Positions 11,300 to 21,294 of a DNA stretch of 64,000 bases are shown here, piece by piece. The DNA is from Rhizomys pruinosus (taxonomy: Eukaryota > Chordata > Mammalia > Rodentia > Spalacidae). The notes under the pieces are model-generated. The model was not told where the DNA came from. It searched no databases and saw only the letters and a list, made by a program, of their open reading frames with translations. Position 1 is the first letter of the stretch, and every line of letters starts with the position of its first letter. The translations under genes were made by a program, and so were the position numbers. The stretch lies in contig VZQC01005070.1 of the NCBI GenBank assembly GCA_009823505.1, forward strand, positions 2,352,942 through 2,416,941. Direction: 5' to 3'.

Positions 11300-11533
11300 A
11301 ATTTTGTGGCTAATACCTGTTAACAGTGAAAATGTTTGAAACTATGAAAAAATAGAAATAATAAAGTAAAATTCTTTCTCATCGTACTCACAGTTACATT
11401 CTTTGGCAGCATTACAGGCAGTTTCTTTTTGGAGGTAAGTCTGATATGTATGGATGTTAAATATTTCCTGTGTGTATGCTGAATATCTTTCAGAATGATT
11501 TTTACTGTACTTTCAGGACACAATGTTATTTTT

Positions 11534-11771
11534 TTTTTATTTTATTTATTTCTGTATGTGTATGAATGTGCTGTCTGCATGCAGGTTTATGCACCCTTGT
11601 CGTGCAATGTCATGGAGGTCAAAAGAAGGTGTCGGATTCCCCTGGAACTGGAGTTCTCCTGGAATTGGAGTTTCAGATGGTTCTCAGCCGCCATGTGGGT
11701 GCTGGGGATCAAACCCGGGTCCTCTGTAAGAGCAGTCGGTGCTCTTAACCACTAGGCCATCTCTCCAGCCC
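11534..11771 (-). mobile_element. B2-family SINE (17-base-duplication type), minus strand, 15-base TSD
   Basis: Same antisense structure as at 10322, with both GGAACTGGAGTTCTCC and GGAATTGGAGTTTC units. CACAATGTTATTTTT occurs at 11519-11533 and 11772-11786, a perfect 15-base TSD that fixes both ends. Confidence 0.97.
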
Positions 11772-12065
11772 CACAATGTTATTTTTAGAAAACATGAGTT
11801 TAATAGCTTCTTAAAGTATTACCCCATGATTTTTCCTAATTTGTTTTGTTTATTCCAAATTTTATAGGTTTAAAAATGATTCGGAAATAAAAATTGTTTT
11901 AAAAATTGAAGCAAAGCAGAACTCTAACCAGAAAATAGTGACATTTACGTTCATCCACAGCGCTCTGCTCCTGGGTATGGATAAGCTCCATAGCAGTGTG
12001 TTTTGTATCTTTTAACAACTTTTTGTGTTCACAATAACTCTTATTGGCACAGGTCTATCATATTA

Positions 12066-12165
12066 GTGTTTAGAAACTCAGGTCCTATTTCAGACCTACT
12101 AATTCACAATCTCCATTTTCACAAACCATAGAGGATGTGTGTATTTTGTAATGTTTGAAAAACAA
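12066..12165 (+). repeat. MER5-type hAT DNA transposon remnant
   Basis: GAAACTCAGGTCCTATTTCAGACCTACTAATTCACAATCTCCATTTTCACAA...GTAATGTTTGAAAAAC follows the MER5 order (tCAGGCCCC...AGACCTACTGAATCAGAATCTGCATTTTAACAAG...TTTGAGAA). It is ancient and non-autonomous. A CAA-rich run follows at 12160-12183. Confidence 0.6.
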
Positions 12166-12189
12166 CAACAGCAACAACAACAGTCAATC

Positions 12190-13150
12190 AAGGAAGAAGG
12201 TGCCATGTCCCAAGCTTCAGAGCCAAAGGCAGCCGGTTACTTGTTACCTATCTACTTATCGCAGCCCATCTAAAAATGGCTTAACATTTTTCAAAGTTTG
12301 AAAACCAAACAAATATTAATATTTAGTGGTGTATGAAAACGAGATGAAAATCAAGATTGGGTGTCTGCCACAATGGTTTAATGAAATACAGCCAGGCCTT
12401 TTGGCTTATGTGTTATCCATGTAGGCTTTCATCCAGCAGATGCAGACGAGAAGCACAATAGAGAACACATACATTCCACAGCCCAACGTATTTCCTACTG
12501 GGTCCCCTTTAGAAAAATATCACCAACCCTGTTCAATGCAGCAGAAAATCAAGAGGGGTGAACATGTAATTTCTGTCATATGTAAGTATATGGTAAAAAG
12601 AGCGAAACCACAAACAGCTAACTGTCTCTGAGTACACATTATATTTCATCATCAAAAGGTTTCCAAAGTAGCACTTAGTCAGTGATACTTTATGACCTTC
12701 GTGAATTTTACCTACTCATTCATTATCTTTATTCCCGCCATGGAGTGCAAGTCCCAAAAAGCTAGAGACCATCTTTTTATAGATGTTACACATTACAGAC
12801 AATGAATAGCTTAAAACAATGAGGCAAAGAACATAAATGAATTTCAAATACCATCTGCTCAAAATACACTTGCCCTACAAATTTTGTGAGAAGATCCATG
12901 GTAGAAAAAAACTTTGAGAAGTATCAACATTTATTCCTTTATTTATATTAAGAAAAAAGGACTGTGAGAAGCTGCCATCTGGGAGGAAGGAGTTTAGAGA
13001 GGCCAAGAATTTACCATGTACATCCCTTGGGAATCAGAGCTAGGATCTCAAAGTGTGCAACACATTATTATTGCATATTATGAAAATAAGGAACTGACAC
13101 ACAGATCTTTATTATTTACATAATGATACTACTGATTCTTGACAGCTATA
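12190..13150. other. Unique-looking sequence
   Basis: Nearly 1 kb with no SINE, LINE or exon recognised. A 63-residue plus-strand frame at 12440-12631 shows no family resemblance. Confidence 0.45.
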
Positions 13151-13162
13151 AAGAACTCTTGC

Positions 13163-13428
13163 AGGGCTAGAGAGATGGCTCAGCAGTTAAGAACACTGAC
13201 TCCTCTTGCAGAGGACCCATCCGGGTTCGATTCCCAGCACCCACATGGTGGCTAAGAACTGTCTTTAGTGCTGGGCGTGGTGGCACACGCCTTTAATCCC
13301 AGCACTCCGGAGATGGAGGCAGGTGGGTCTCTGTGAGTTCAAGGCTAGCCTGGTCTACAGAGCAAGCTCCAGGCCAGCTGGGACTAAAGGGAAACCCTGT
13401 TTAAAAAAAACAAAAAAAAAAAAAAAAA
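13163..13428 (+). mobile_element. Chimeric SINE: B2 5' half joined to a full B1
   Basis: 13163-13267 is the tRNA-like half of a B2 (GGGCTAGAGAGATGGCTCAGC, B box GGGTTCGATTCC, GTGGCTAAGAACTGTCTTTAG). At 13268 it switches directly to a complete B1 (GCTGGGCGTGGTGGCACACGCC to CCCTGTTTAAAAA plus A tail). The rest of the B2 does not resume after the B1 tail. The flanks AAGAACTCTTG (13151-13161) and AAGAACGCTTG (about 13429-13439) match at 10 of 11 bases and bracket the whole composite. It therefore appears to have inserted as one molecule. Confidence 0.85.
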
Positions 13429-13499
13429 AGAACGCTTGTGATAAATTTTAGAGTGTAAGTCAGAATAGTAACCTTGCATTTAGAAATAGAACTTACCAA

Positions 13500-14071
13500 C
13501 TGTCCTAGTTTCGAGATGCTGTTATGGACCTGACAATGTTTTATTTGGGGGGGGGTAGGGTGGGCACAGATTGTGGAACTGCGGGCTTGAAAAGTCACTG
13601 GGTGCTCAGACTTAATGGGCTATTGCTGTGGGAGCTTGGCTAAAAGAAATAAAGACAGTGGAGATCAAGTTCATGAAGTTTCAGAGGGAAGCAAGGAATC
13701 CATTGGAATTGTTCATGTGGTATTTTGGGGTAAGAATCTGTGTTTGCTGGTGAGCTGGGGCTGAAGAATAAGCGTGATTAATAAGACTGAAGAGAAATCT
13801 TCTGGGAAGTGTTTCTGTAAGGTCAGCACACGGTCCATGGTCTATGGGGGCAATGTTGTACCTTAAGCTTATAGTTTAACATGGTAATGTGTAAGTACCC
13901 ATGTGGTACTAGTTTTGAGGTCATGGAAGATGAAGCAGAGATGCAAGGCTGAGATCTGGTACTATATGGCAAAGTTAGAAGAGAGGCCAGGTGAGGCCAT
14001 TAGTGAAGGTGCAGCTTCAGCTATAGTGGGAGACCCCAGGGTATTAGAGATGCAAAGAATATGGGGTTTCT
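13500..14071. mobile_element. LTR-like rodent repeat, segment 1 (interrupted)
   Basis: Wording such as GGGCTATTGCTGTGGGAGCTTGGC, TTCAGAGGGAAGCAAGGAATC and GTTCATGTGGTATTTTGGGG recalls an abundant rodent LTR-type repeat (BglII/MYSERV-like); I am not certain of the name. It is split here by an L1 and appears to continue at 16435-16676 and 16931-17160. No open reading frame of interest. A G-rich run lies at 13549-13557. Confidence 0.4.
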
Positions 14072-14971
14072 TTTTTTTTAGAAAGATTTTATTAACATCA
14101 CTTTCTTATTTTTATGCTTTTATTGATGTTCTGTGTATTTCAGACATCATTTTTCAATTCAGTTTAGGCATATTCTCTTTTCCCTTCCCCCAACCCCACC
14201 CCAGATCATGCATTCTGCCATAACTGTCCTGCATCATTTTCACAGTTTTTTTTTATGCTTAGGAATTCACATTTTCCTCCATTAATTTTATATTACTCTA
14301 AAATATGGATACATACTCTCCACCCATATACAGTAATTACTGAGTCTGAAAATAAGTGCTGGGTGGATTCTGGAGCCCGTTGAGAGATTCACATTATACC
14401 AACATAGTTGCTTTCAGATAAACAGAAATATAATGATAATGTTCAGCTTGCCTTTCATCTGGAGGATTTGGTGTTAGCATCTACAGATGAGGGAAACCAT
14501 TCTCCATTTGTTTTTCTGGCACTGTGTTACTTCACTTAGCATATAGCTTCAAGTTCCATCCATTTACCTGCAAAATTCATGATGTCATCTTTCTTTACTA
14601 CTGAATAGTACTCCACTGTGTAGATGTACCACATTTTTGTCACCCGCTCATCAGTTGAGGGGCATTTGGGTTGGTTCCAGCTCTTCACTACTGTGAAGAG
14701 AGCTTCAGTAAACATGTATGTGCATGTCTCTTTGTGGTAAGATGAGTCTTTTGGGTACATACCCAGGAGTGGTATGACCAGGTCAGGTGGTAAGCTCATT
14801 TTGAGTATTTTAAGGGTTCTCCACAATGCTTTCTATAGTGGTTGTAAAAGTTTACATTCCCACCAGCAGTGGATGAGTGTTCTCTCACAACTTCTCCAGC
14901 ATTTGGTGTCTTTTGTTTTCTTAATCTTATCCAGTCATATCAGAGAGAGATGATATCTGAGAGTGGTTTTA

Positions 14972-14983
14972 TTTTTTTTAATT

Positions 14984-15014
<31 letters not shown>

Positions 15015-15241
15015 TTCATTTATTTATGTTATGTGTATGAATGTACTGTCTGCATGTAGGTTTGTGCACCCGTGCTGTGTTCCAGAGGATGGAAAAGGGC
15101 ATTGGATTCCCCTGAAACTGGAGTTCTCCTGGAATTGGAGTTACAGATGGTTCTCAGACGCCATGTGGGTGCTGGGGATCGAACCCGGGTCCTCTGTGAG
15201 AGCAGTCGGTGCTCTTAACTGCTAGGCCATCTCTCCAGCCC
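14972..15241 (-). mobile_element. B2-family SINE nested in L1, minus strand
   Basis: Antisense duplication-type B2 with an expanded TTTA tail (about 14980-15028). TGGTTTTA flanks it at 14964-14971 and 15242-15249, and removing the element restores the L1 reading GTGGTTTTAAT. The middle shows a local deletion (CCCGTGCTGTGTTCCAGAGG). Confidence 0.93.
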
Positions 15242-15496
15242 TGGTTTTAATGTTAATTTCCTTAATTATTAATGATGTTGGACACTTTTTAAGATGTTTC
15301 TCAGCCATCTTTAGTTCCTCACTGGTGAAGTCTCTGTTCAGCTCTTTACGCCATCCTTTAAGTAGGTAATTTGTTTTCTTATTTCTTTGTTTTTTGAGTA
15401 GTTTATATATTCTTGATGTGAATGCTCTGTCAGATGTGTCACTGGTGAAGGTTTCCTCCCACTCTTGGTTTTCTTTTCACTTCCTTGATTGTTTCT

Positions 15497-15717
15497 TTCT
15501 TTATTTTATTTTATTTATTTATGTGTATGACTGTACTGTCTGCATGCAGGTCTGTGCACCCGTGTCGTGCAATGAGGGTGTCGGATTCCCCTGGAACTGG
15601 AGTTCTCCTGGAATTGGAGTTACAGACAGTTCTCAGCAGCCATGGGGTGCTGGGGATCGAACCCGGGTCCTCTGCAAGAGCAGTCAGAGCTCTTAATCAC
15701 TAGGCCATCTCTCCAGT
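15497..15717 (-). mobile_element. B2-family SINE nested in L1, minus strand, internally shortened
   Basis: Antisense duplication-type B2 interrupting L1 between GATTGTTTCTTT and AGAAGCTTTTGAG. It lacks about 20 bases after GTGCAATG. I found no clean TSD; a small deletion at the insertion site is possible. Confidence 0.88.
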
Positions 15718-16434
15718 TGTAGAGAAGCTTTTGAGTTTGATGAGGTCCCATTTGTCGATTGTTGACCTTGTTTCCTGTGCAGCTGCTGTCTGATTTAGAA
15801 AGTCTTTTCCTACATCTATGTCTTGTAGGTTGTTACCAAGTTTTTCTTCTATCACCTTCAGGGTTTCAGGCTTCTGGTTGAGATCTTCGATTCACTTGTA
15901 GTTTATTTTTGTATAGGGTGAGAAGTAGGGGCTTAGTTTTGTTCTTCTACAAATGGTGATCCAGTTTTGCCAGCACCATTTGCTGAAGATGTTATCTCTC
16001 CTCCATTGAGGATTTATTTTTTTGCCCCTTTGTCAAATATGAAGTGGCTGAAATTATATGAGCTCAGTTTTGTTCCATTGGTCAGCAGGTCTGTTTTTAT
16101 GCCAGTACCAGGATATCTATATGTCTATGGCCCTGTAATATAGCTTGAAGTCTGGTAGAGCAATCCCCCCTGTATTGCATTTTTTACTCAGGGTTTCTTT
16201 AACTATTCAGGGTCTTTTGTTTTTCTATATGAATTTAAGGACTTTTTTTCCCAAGTCTATGAAGAAGCTCATAGGGATTTTGATTGGGATTGCATTGAAT
16301 CTGTATATCAATTTGGGTAAAAAGGACATTTTTACTGTATTAATTTTCCTAAACCATGAGCATGGGAGGTCTTTCCATATTTTGACATCATTTTCAATCT
16401 TCTTTTCAGGGTTTTAAAATAATATGGGTTTTCT

Positions 16435-16676
16435 ACATAGCATGGTGGTAGGTGTAGAGTAGAGCTGGGTCAAGTTTATGGATAAGCTGTGTGTGCTGTG
16501 GTTGATAGAACTGGAGAAATAGAGCTTCCCATCACTTTGGAGCCCAGAGGATCATGTGTGATCCAAAGTGCCAGATATTGTGTGACAAGATTTGATTTAC
16601 CTTGCTGGATTTGGGGTTTTGCTTTCATCTAAGTATTTCTATGCCTTGATACTTCCCTTTAGAAATAAGAAGTACA
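16435..16676. mobile_element. LTR-like rodent repeat, segment 2
   Basis: Resumes after the L1 TSD and stops at the B2 at 16677. Text such as AGCTTCCCATCACTTTGGAGCCCAGAGG is compatible with the same element as 13500-14071, but the link rests mainly on position. Confidence 0.35.
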
Positions 16677-16921
16677 GGGCTGGAGAGATGGCCTAGCGGT
16701 TAAGAGCACCGACTGCTCTTGCAGATGGACCCGGGTTCGATCCCCAGCACCCACATGGTGGCTAAGAACCGTCTGCAACTCCAATTCCAGGAGAACTCCA
16801 GTTCCAGAGGGATCCGAGACCCTCTTCTGACCTCCGCGTCATTGCACGACACGGGTGCACAAACCTGTATGCAGACAGTACATTCATACACATACAAAAA
16901 TAAATGAAAATTAAAAAAAAA
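16677..16921 (+). mobile_element. B2-family SINE (17-base-duplication type), plus strand
   Basis: GGGCTGGAGAGATGGCCTAGCGG (A-box region), GGGTTCGATCCCC (B box), AACTCCAATTCCAGGAG followed by AACTCCAGTTCCAGAGG, CATTGCACGACACGGGTGC and an AAATAAATGAAAA tail. AGAAATAAG at 16661-16669 and 16922-16930 is the likely TSD. Confidence 0.95.
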
Positions 16922-16930
16922 AGAAATAAG

Positions 16931-17160
16931 TACATAACCCGATTTTATTTTGCATGAGCCTACAGATAAGGGACTTTGTATTTTTTAAAAAGACACATCG
17001 GATTTTTAAAGCATTGGAAATTTTAAAGATGGTGAGACTTAAAGTTGTACTGTGTTTTATTATATATAAAAATAATGTAAATATAAGTTCTTGGGCATGG
17101 AATTAAAGGTTATGGCTTAAAGTAATACTTGTATGTCAAGTTGATGAGGGGTAAAAAGTC
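16931..17160. mobile_element. LTR-like rodent repeat, segment 3
   Basis: AT-rich, ending AAAGGTTATGGCTTAAAGTAATACTTGTATGTCAAGTTGATGAGGGG, which resembles the end of the same rodent repeat as 13500. Assignment is tentative. Confidence 0.35.
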
Positions 17161-17162
17161 CT

Positions 17163-17530
17163 GGTTAGTACCAATTGTCAACTGACACAGCCTAAAGTCA
17201 GCAGAGGGGACCTCAATTGCAGGATTGTCCCAGATCGGTTTGCTCTGTGACCCTTGTTTTGATTGGTGATTGATGTGGGAAGCTCCAGCCCACCATGGGC
17301 AGTGGCAGCTCTAGGAAAGCAGTTCTGGGTTGTATAAACAAGCTAGCTGAGCCACAGCATTAGATAGTAAGCAGCTTCCTGCACGGTTTTTGCTGCAGTT
17401 CCTGCTTCAGCTTCTGCCCTGGATTCCATTAGTGATGGGCAGCGACCTGGGAGTATAATCTGAAATAAACCCTTTCCTCCCCATGTTGCTTTTGTTATGA
17501 TGTTTTTCACATTGACAGAAAGAAAAATAT
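17163..17530 (+). mobile_element. URR1-like rodent interspersed repeat, plus strand
   Basis: TTGTCAACTGACACAG, GGACCTCAATTGCAGGATTG, GAAGCTCCAGCCCACCATGGGCAGTGGC, GCTGAGCCACAGC, TTCCTGCTTCAGCTTCTGCCCTGG and AATAAACCCTTTCCTCCCCATGTTGCTTTTG. The same wording and order recur at 55131-55555. The pattern fits the non-autonomous rodent repeat I know as URR1 (hAT-like). The family name is from memory. Confidence 0.6.
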
Positions 17531-17548
17531 AAAAAAGTAGAAATTAGA

Positions 17549-18176
17549 TGTTGTCCCTCTTTACTGCTGCATAGTATTCCATTGTATACATGTACCAAAT
17601 TTTCTCTATCCACTCGTCAGTTGAAGGGCACCTGGGCTGGTTCCAGCTTTTTGCTATTGTGAACAGAGCTGCAATAAACATAGCTGTGCATGTATCTTTG
17701 CAGTAAGTTGTGTCTTGTGGGTATATACCCAGGAGTGGTATGACTGGGTCAAATGGAAGGCTCATTTTGAGTCTTCTAAGGGTTCTCCACACTGCTTTCC
17801 ATAGTGGCTGTACAAGTTTACATTCCCACCAGCAATGGATGAGTGTTCCCCTTTCCCCACAACCTCTCCAGCACTTGGTATCATTCATGTTCCTGATCCT
17901 AGCCAGTCTTATTGGAGTAAGGTGATATCTCAGAGTGGTTTTAATTTGCATTTCCTTAATTATCAGAGATGTTGAACACTTCTTAAGATGTTTCTCGGCC
18001 ATCTCTAACTCCTCCTCTTTGAAGTCTCTATTCAGATCTTTGCTCCATCTTTTGAATGATTCATTTGTTTTCTTTCTTCTTTGTTTTTTGAGTAGCTTGT
18101 ATACTCTGGAAATTAATGCTTTGTCAGATTTATCTGCTGTGAAGGTTTTCCTCCCACTCTGTGGTCTTCTCCTCAC
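17549..18176 (-). pseudogene. L1 ORF2 C-terminal fragment, open over 209 codons
   Basis: The best preserved L1 coding piece in the window. It covers the region after RT: PQSGRKTFTADKSDKALISR, then LIIKEMQIKTTLRYHLTP, a CCHC-type knuckle (C-x3-C-x7-H-x4-C, within CWRGCGERGTLIHCWWEC), DPVIPLLGIYPQDT and WYMYTMEYYAAVKRDN. It lacks the endonuclease and RT domains and ends at the insertion junction. It cannot mobilise itself. The open frame suggests a relatively recent insertion. Confidence 0.9.
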
Positions 18177-18915
18177 TTCCTTTATTGCTTCCTTTGATGT
18201 AAGAAGCTTTTTGAGTTTAATGAGGTCCCATTTGTCAATTGTCGATCTTATTTTCTTGTGCAGCTGCTGTCTGATTTAGGAATGTCTTTTCCTACACCTA
18301 TGTCTTGTAGTCTGCTGCCAAGCTTCTCTTCTATCACCTCCAGAGTTTGGGGTTTCACGTTGAGGTCTTTGGTCCATCTGGGTTGACCTTTGTACAATGT
18401 GAGAGGTAGGGGTTTAATTTTCATTCCTTCTACAAGTGGTGATTCCAGTTTTTGCCAGCACCACTTGCTGAAGATTAGGCTGTTTCTTTCCATTCTGGAC
18501 AAACTGTCAGCCCAGAAAGGAAACAGCCAGAAGTGACCAGAGTCCAAGTCAACAGCTCCAGAGAGAGTGGACTGTTTTTTACCTTGCATCCACCTGTGCC
18601 CCTTTTCTAAGCCTAGGCAAAACCTGCGGAAGAGGGGGCGTGGTAGAATGTAAGGCTGCGATGGTGGGTGAATGGTGAAACTACAGCATGTAGTCTCGGA
18701 CACTCATTGATCAACTTGATGAACAAACAACCTGTCACCCCCCCCCACTGGATGGTGGGGCTGTAGGTGTTTGGGCCCAACAAGCCTGCAGATAGGTTTT
18801 GCATGAAGGATGCTTGTACTCATGGATTATCACTTTAGCTAAAAATGAAAAAAAAAAAAACTGAGAGAGAAAGATGCAGGACAGTTATGGCAGAATGCAT
18901 GATCTGGGATGGGGT

Positions 18916-18941
18916 GGGGGGGGGGGGGGGGGGGGGGGGGG
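18916..18941 (+). repeat. G26 tract in L1 3' UTR
   Basis: Twenty-six consecutive G residues preceded by GGGATGGGGT and followed by GAGGGAAAGGG. This is the polypurine segment of the L1 3' UTR, a known G-quadruplex region in mammalian L1. The length may be expanded or mis-sized in assembly. Confidence 0.9.
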
Positions 18942-19314
18942 AGGGAAAGGGAAATAAGCCTGAACTGAATTGGAAAAAATGTATGAAATGCACAAAGCAT
19001 CAATAAAAACTAATTTAAAAAAAAGTAGAAATTAGAAGGAAAAGGTGGAACTATATATTAAATGGATCTTATTTAGGAGAACTATACAGTAAAAAAATTG
19101 TGAAAAATTGTCAAGATGAAGCAGTTAATGAAAAAAACTCAGTAAGAGGAAAGGAATTGGTATTCCCTGGGAGTGAGTTTGAATGCTTTAAGGGACTGTG
19201 ATTTTAGGATTAAGGCTTTTCCTCTCCGTTTTCACTAATGTCAACAATTCACTTTGGAACAAATGAACAGATATTCTCCAGGATGCAGTCCAATTTTGTC
19301 TTTGTTTTGCTTTT

Positions 19315-19392
19315 GTGGCCCTGGGGATTGAATCTAGGGCCTTATGCATGTTAGGAAAGAGCTACCACCAAGAGCTACATCCTGGCACCCAG
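19315..19392 (-). mobile_element. ID-like tRNA-derived SINE, minus strand
   Basis: GGCCCTGGGGATTGAATCTAGGGCCTTATGCATGTTAGG...GAGCTACCACCAAGAGCTACATCCTGGC is the antisense ID/BC1-type pattern. It is diverged. Confidence 0.65.
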
Positions 19393-19500
19393 GTACTGCT
19401 TTAATTATGCAAAGAAATCAAACATCTTACCAGGAACTCTGCAGTTTGCTTACTCGGATATCCCTTCACGTGAACTCCTGGGGTTGAATTAGTCTGCTTC

Positions 19501-19736
19501 CTTTTTTAAATTTTTTTAAATTTATTTTTGTATGTGTATGAATGTACTGTCTGCATGTAGGTTTGTGCACCCATGTCGTGCAATGCTGCGGAGGTCTCGG
19601 ATTCCCCTGGAACTGGAGTTCCCCTGGAATTTGAGTTACAGACAGTTCTCAGCCGCCATGGGGTGCTGGGGATCAAACCCGGGTCCTCTGCAAGAGCAGT
19701 CAGTGCTCTTAACTGCTAGGCTATCTCTCCAGCCCC
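19501..19736 (-). mobile_element. B2-family SINE (17-base-duplication type), minus strand, 15-base TSD
   Basis: Antisense B2 with GGAACTGGAGTTCCCC and GGAATTTGAGTTAC units. GAATTAGTCTGCTTC at 19486-19500 and 19737-19751 is a perfect TSD. About 18 bases are missing after GCGGAGGTC. Confidence 0.96.
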
Positions 19737-19751
19737 GAATTAGTCTGCTTC

Positions 19752-20110
19752 TAAGGGGTTATTGTTAACATTTTGATTTTCATTTTCTTTAAAATTTGCA
19801 ACTTACTAATATTTGTCATATTGGCCTGAAGAAACTGTTTGTGATCAAATAAACCATGTGATCAAGATGAAGAGGCTAACTTTACTCCTAAGATAGAGTT
19901 TTGTGATGTCCTAAAGATTTCATCAATAGCCTATTTATCTTGGCTGAGGGAATTTTATCCAATGGTGACTCAACTATGAGGCTCAAACTCACTTTACTGC
20001 TTATATTTTTAATAGAATCTTACCTTGTGGGTTAAAGTATAGTATGGTTTTTATTAAACCACAAATTTGGACTGTTTGTTAAATATTTTTTAATTATTAA
20101 CAATGATTAT
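19752..20110. other. Unique-looking AT-rich sequence
   Basis: Nothing recognisable. Confidence 0.4.
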
Positions 20111-20282
20111 TTTAGAATAGGAGACTGCCTAGTGCACCTGACTTCCCTGACTTGGGTCTCCACAGGCTACTCTGGAGCCCTCCAAGTTTGGGAACTAGCA
20201 CTGGCTAGTTAGATGCACATCAGAACCATCATATGGATAGGGCTAAGGTCTAAGGGAAGGAGATGGGAGATGAACGTGCTGG

Positions 20283-20510
20283 TCCCTACTAGTCAGCAGG
20301 GAAGCCTAAACCCTGGGGCTGTAGGAGGGACTATAGATGGTCCCAAAGTAGGGGGATGGGCATGGAGTAATTTTGCCAGTTCAATCTGGAATATTCAGGT
20401 GGTCTCAGACATTCTCCAAAGGTCTGGGCCCCTACCAGCCAGCTGGAATGCCTGGCTCTAGGGCAGTGGGAGGGACTGCAGATGGTCCCAAAGCAGGAGA
20501 ATGGAAACAA
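20283..20510 (+). repeat. Monomer-like tandem repeat, about 145-base period
   Basis: The phrase GGGACTATAGATGGTCCCAAAG near 20327 recurs as GGGACTGCAGATGGTCCCAAAG near 20472. The preceding CCCTACTAGTCAGCAGGGAAGCC aligns with CCCTACCAGCCAGCTGGAATGCC. One full and one partial copy are seen. Position upstream of L1 ORF1 suggests promoter monomers of an L1 5' UTR, but the older L1 family is not identified. Confidence 0.6.
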
Positions 20511-21033
20511 AGTGTTTTGGGAAGCTTACATTATAAAATCAAAAGTGAGAGCCTGAATCCTGGCCCACCTGGGTTTTTATAAACAACGAGAAAGCAACCA
20601 AAGAACATCAATAATACAAACAGTGTCAGACCTCAACTCAACAAAGGAAGGCTTGGCTTTCATACCAGAATCACAAGCAACAAAAGAAATTCATATAGTA
20701 AAACCACAATGAAAACATAATAACTTGGAAAACAAAAATAATATGTTCCCAACAAACACCACAAGACATATAGAAGAGCTGTACAATGAGAACCACTTAG
20801 AGATAACCTAGGGCACAGAATTTAAAAGACCAATCATGAACATCAAATAATTCAACAAATTTAAAGACCATACAAATCAACAACTCAAAGATTGAAAAGA
20901 AGATAGGGACAAATTTTTGACTGAATACACAAAAAGATGACTATTGAGGAAAACTAAGACTGAAAAAAAGGAAGTAAAAAAATAAGAAAATTTGAAATGA
21001 AATTGAAAAGAAAATATCAAGAGTGTCAATAAA

Positions 21034-21294
21034 TTGAAGAACTGGACTACTCAAGCAAAGAATATTAAAAATTTATTAAAAAAGGAATGCAATATGCAGG
21101 GTATGTTGGACAATATGAAAAGACCAAATTTATGCATCATAGGCATACAGGAAGACAAAGAAACTCAGTTAAATGGTATTGGCCAGATCTTCAACAGGAT
21201 TAGAGAAGAAAATTTCCCCAAATTAAGTAAAGACACCCATAAAAGTACCAGAAGCAGGACCAGAAAAGAAAGTCCCATGGTATATCATAGATAA
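21034..21294 (+). pseudogene. L1 ORF1 remnant (RRM region)
   Basis: The 86-residue frame contains NMKRPNLCIIGIQEDKETQ...FNRIREENFPKLSKD, matching the ORF1 RNA-recognition motif order (KRSNICVTGVPEGEE...ENFPNLAKD-type). Downstream out-of-frame text (CTGAAAGCAGCAAGAGAAAATCAG) continues ORF1. It is truncated on both sides and not functional. Confidence 0.75.

Larger units (their letters stand above)
14072..16420 (-). mobile_element. L1 LINE, 3' 1.9 kb, minus strand, with two nested B2 copies and TSD
   Basis: Antisense L1: 3' UTR at about 14090-14500, then ORF2 C-terminal coding (14536-14826 reads MWRTLKILKMSLPPDLVIPL...MWYIYTVEYYSVVKKDD) and on through the end of the RT region near 16400. Flanks AATATGGGGTTTCT (14058-14071) and AATATGGGTTTTCT (16421 on) look like a slightly diverged TSD. 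Two B2 SINEs (14972 and 15497) later inserted inside. ORF2 is frameshifted throughout. Confidence 0.88.
17549..19018. mobile_element. L1 insertion with inverted 5' half (twin priming), 18-base TSD
   Basis: 17549-18478 is L1 ORF2 sequence on the minus strand, while 18479-19018 is L1 3' UTR on the plus strand ending in an A-rich tail. One perfect TSD, AAAAAAGTAGAAATTAGA (17531-17548 and 19019-19036), encloses both parts, so they arrived in a single event. Opposite orientation within one TSD is the signature of twin-primed reverse transcription. The 3' UTR part contains a 26-base G run. Confidence 0.95.

Noticed and set aside
13151..13439. Simple B1 insertion into a B2
   Set aside because: The B2 does not resume after the B1 tail, and the flanking repeat surrounds the composite rather than the B1 alone.
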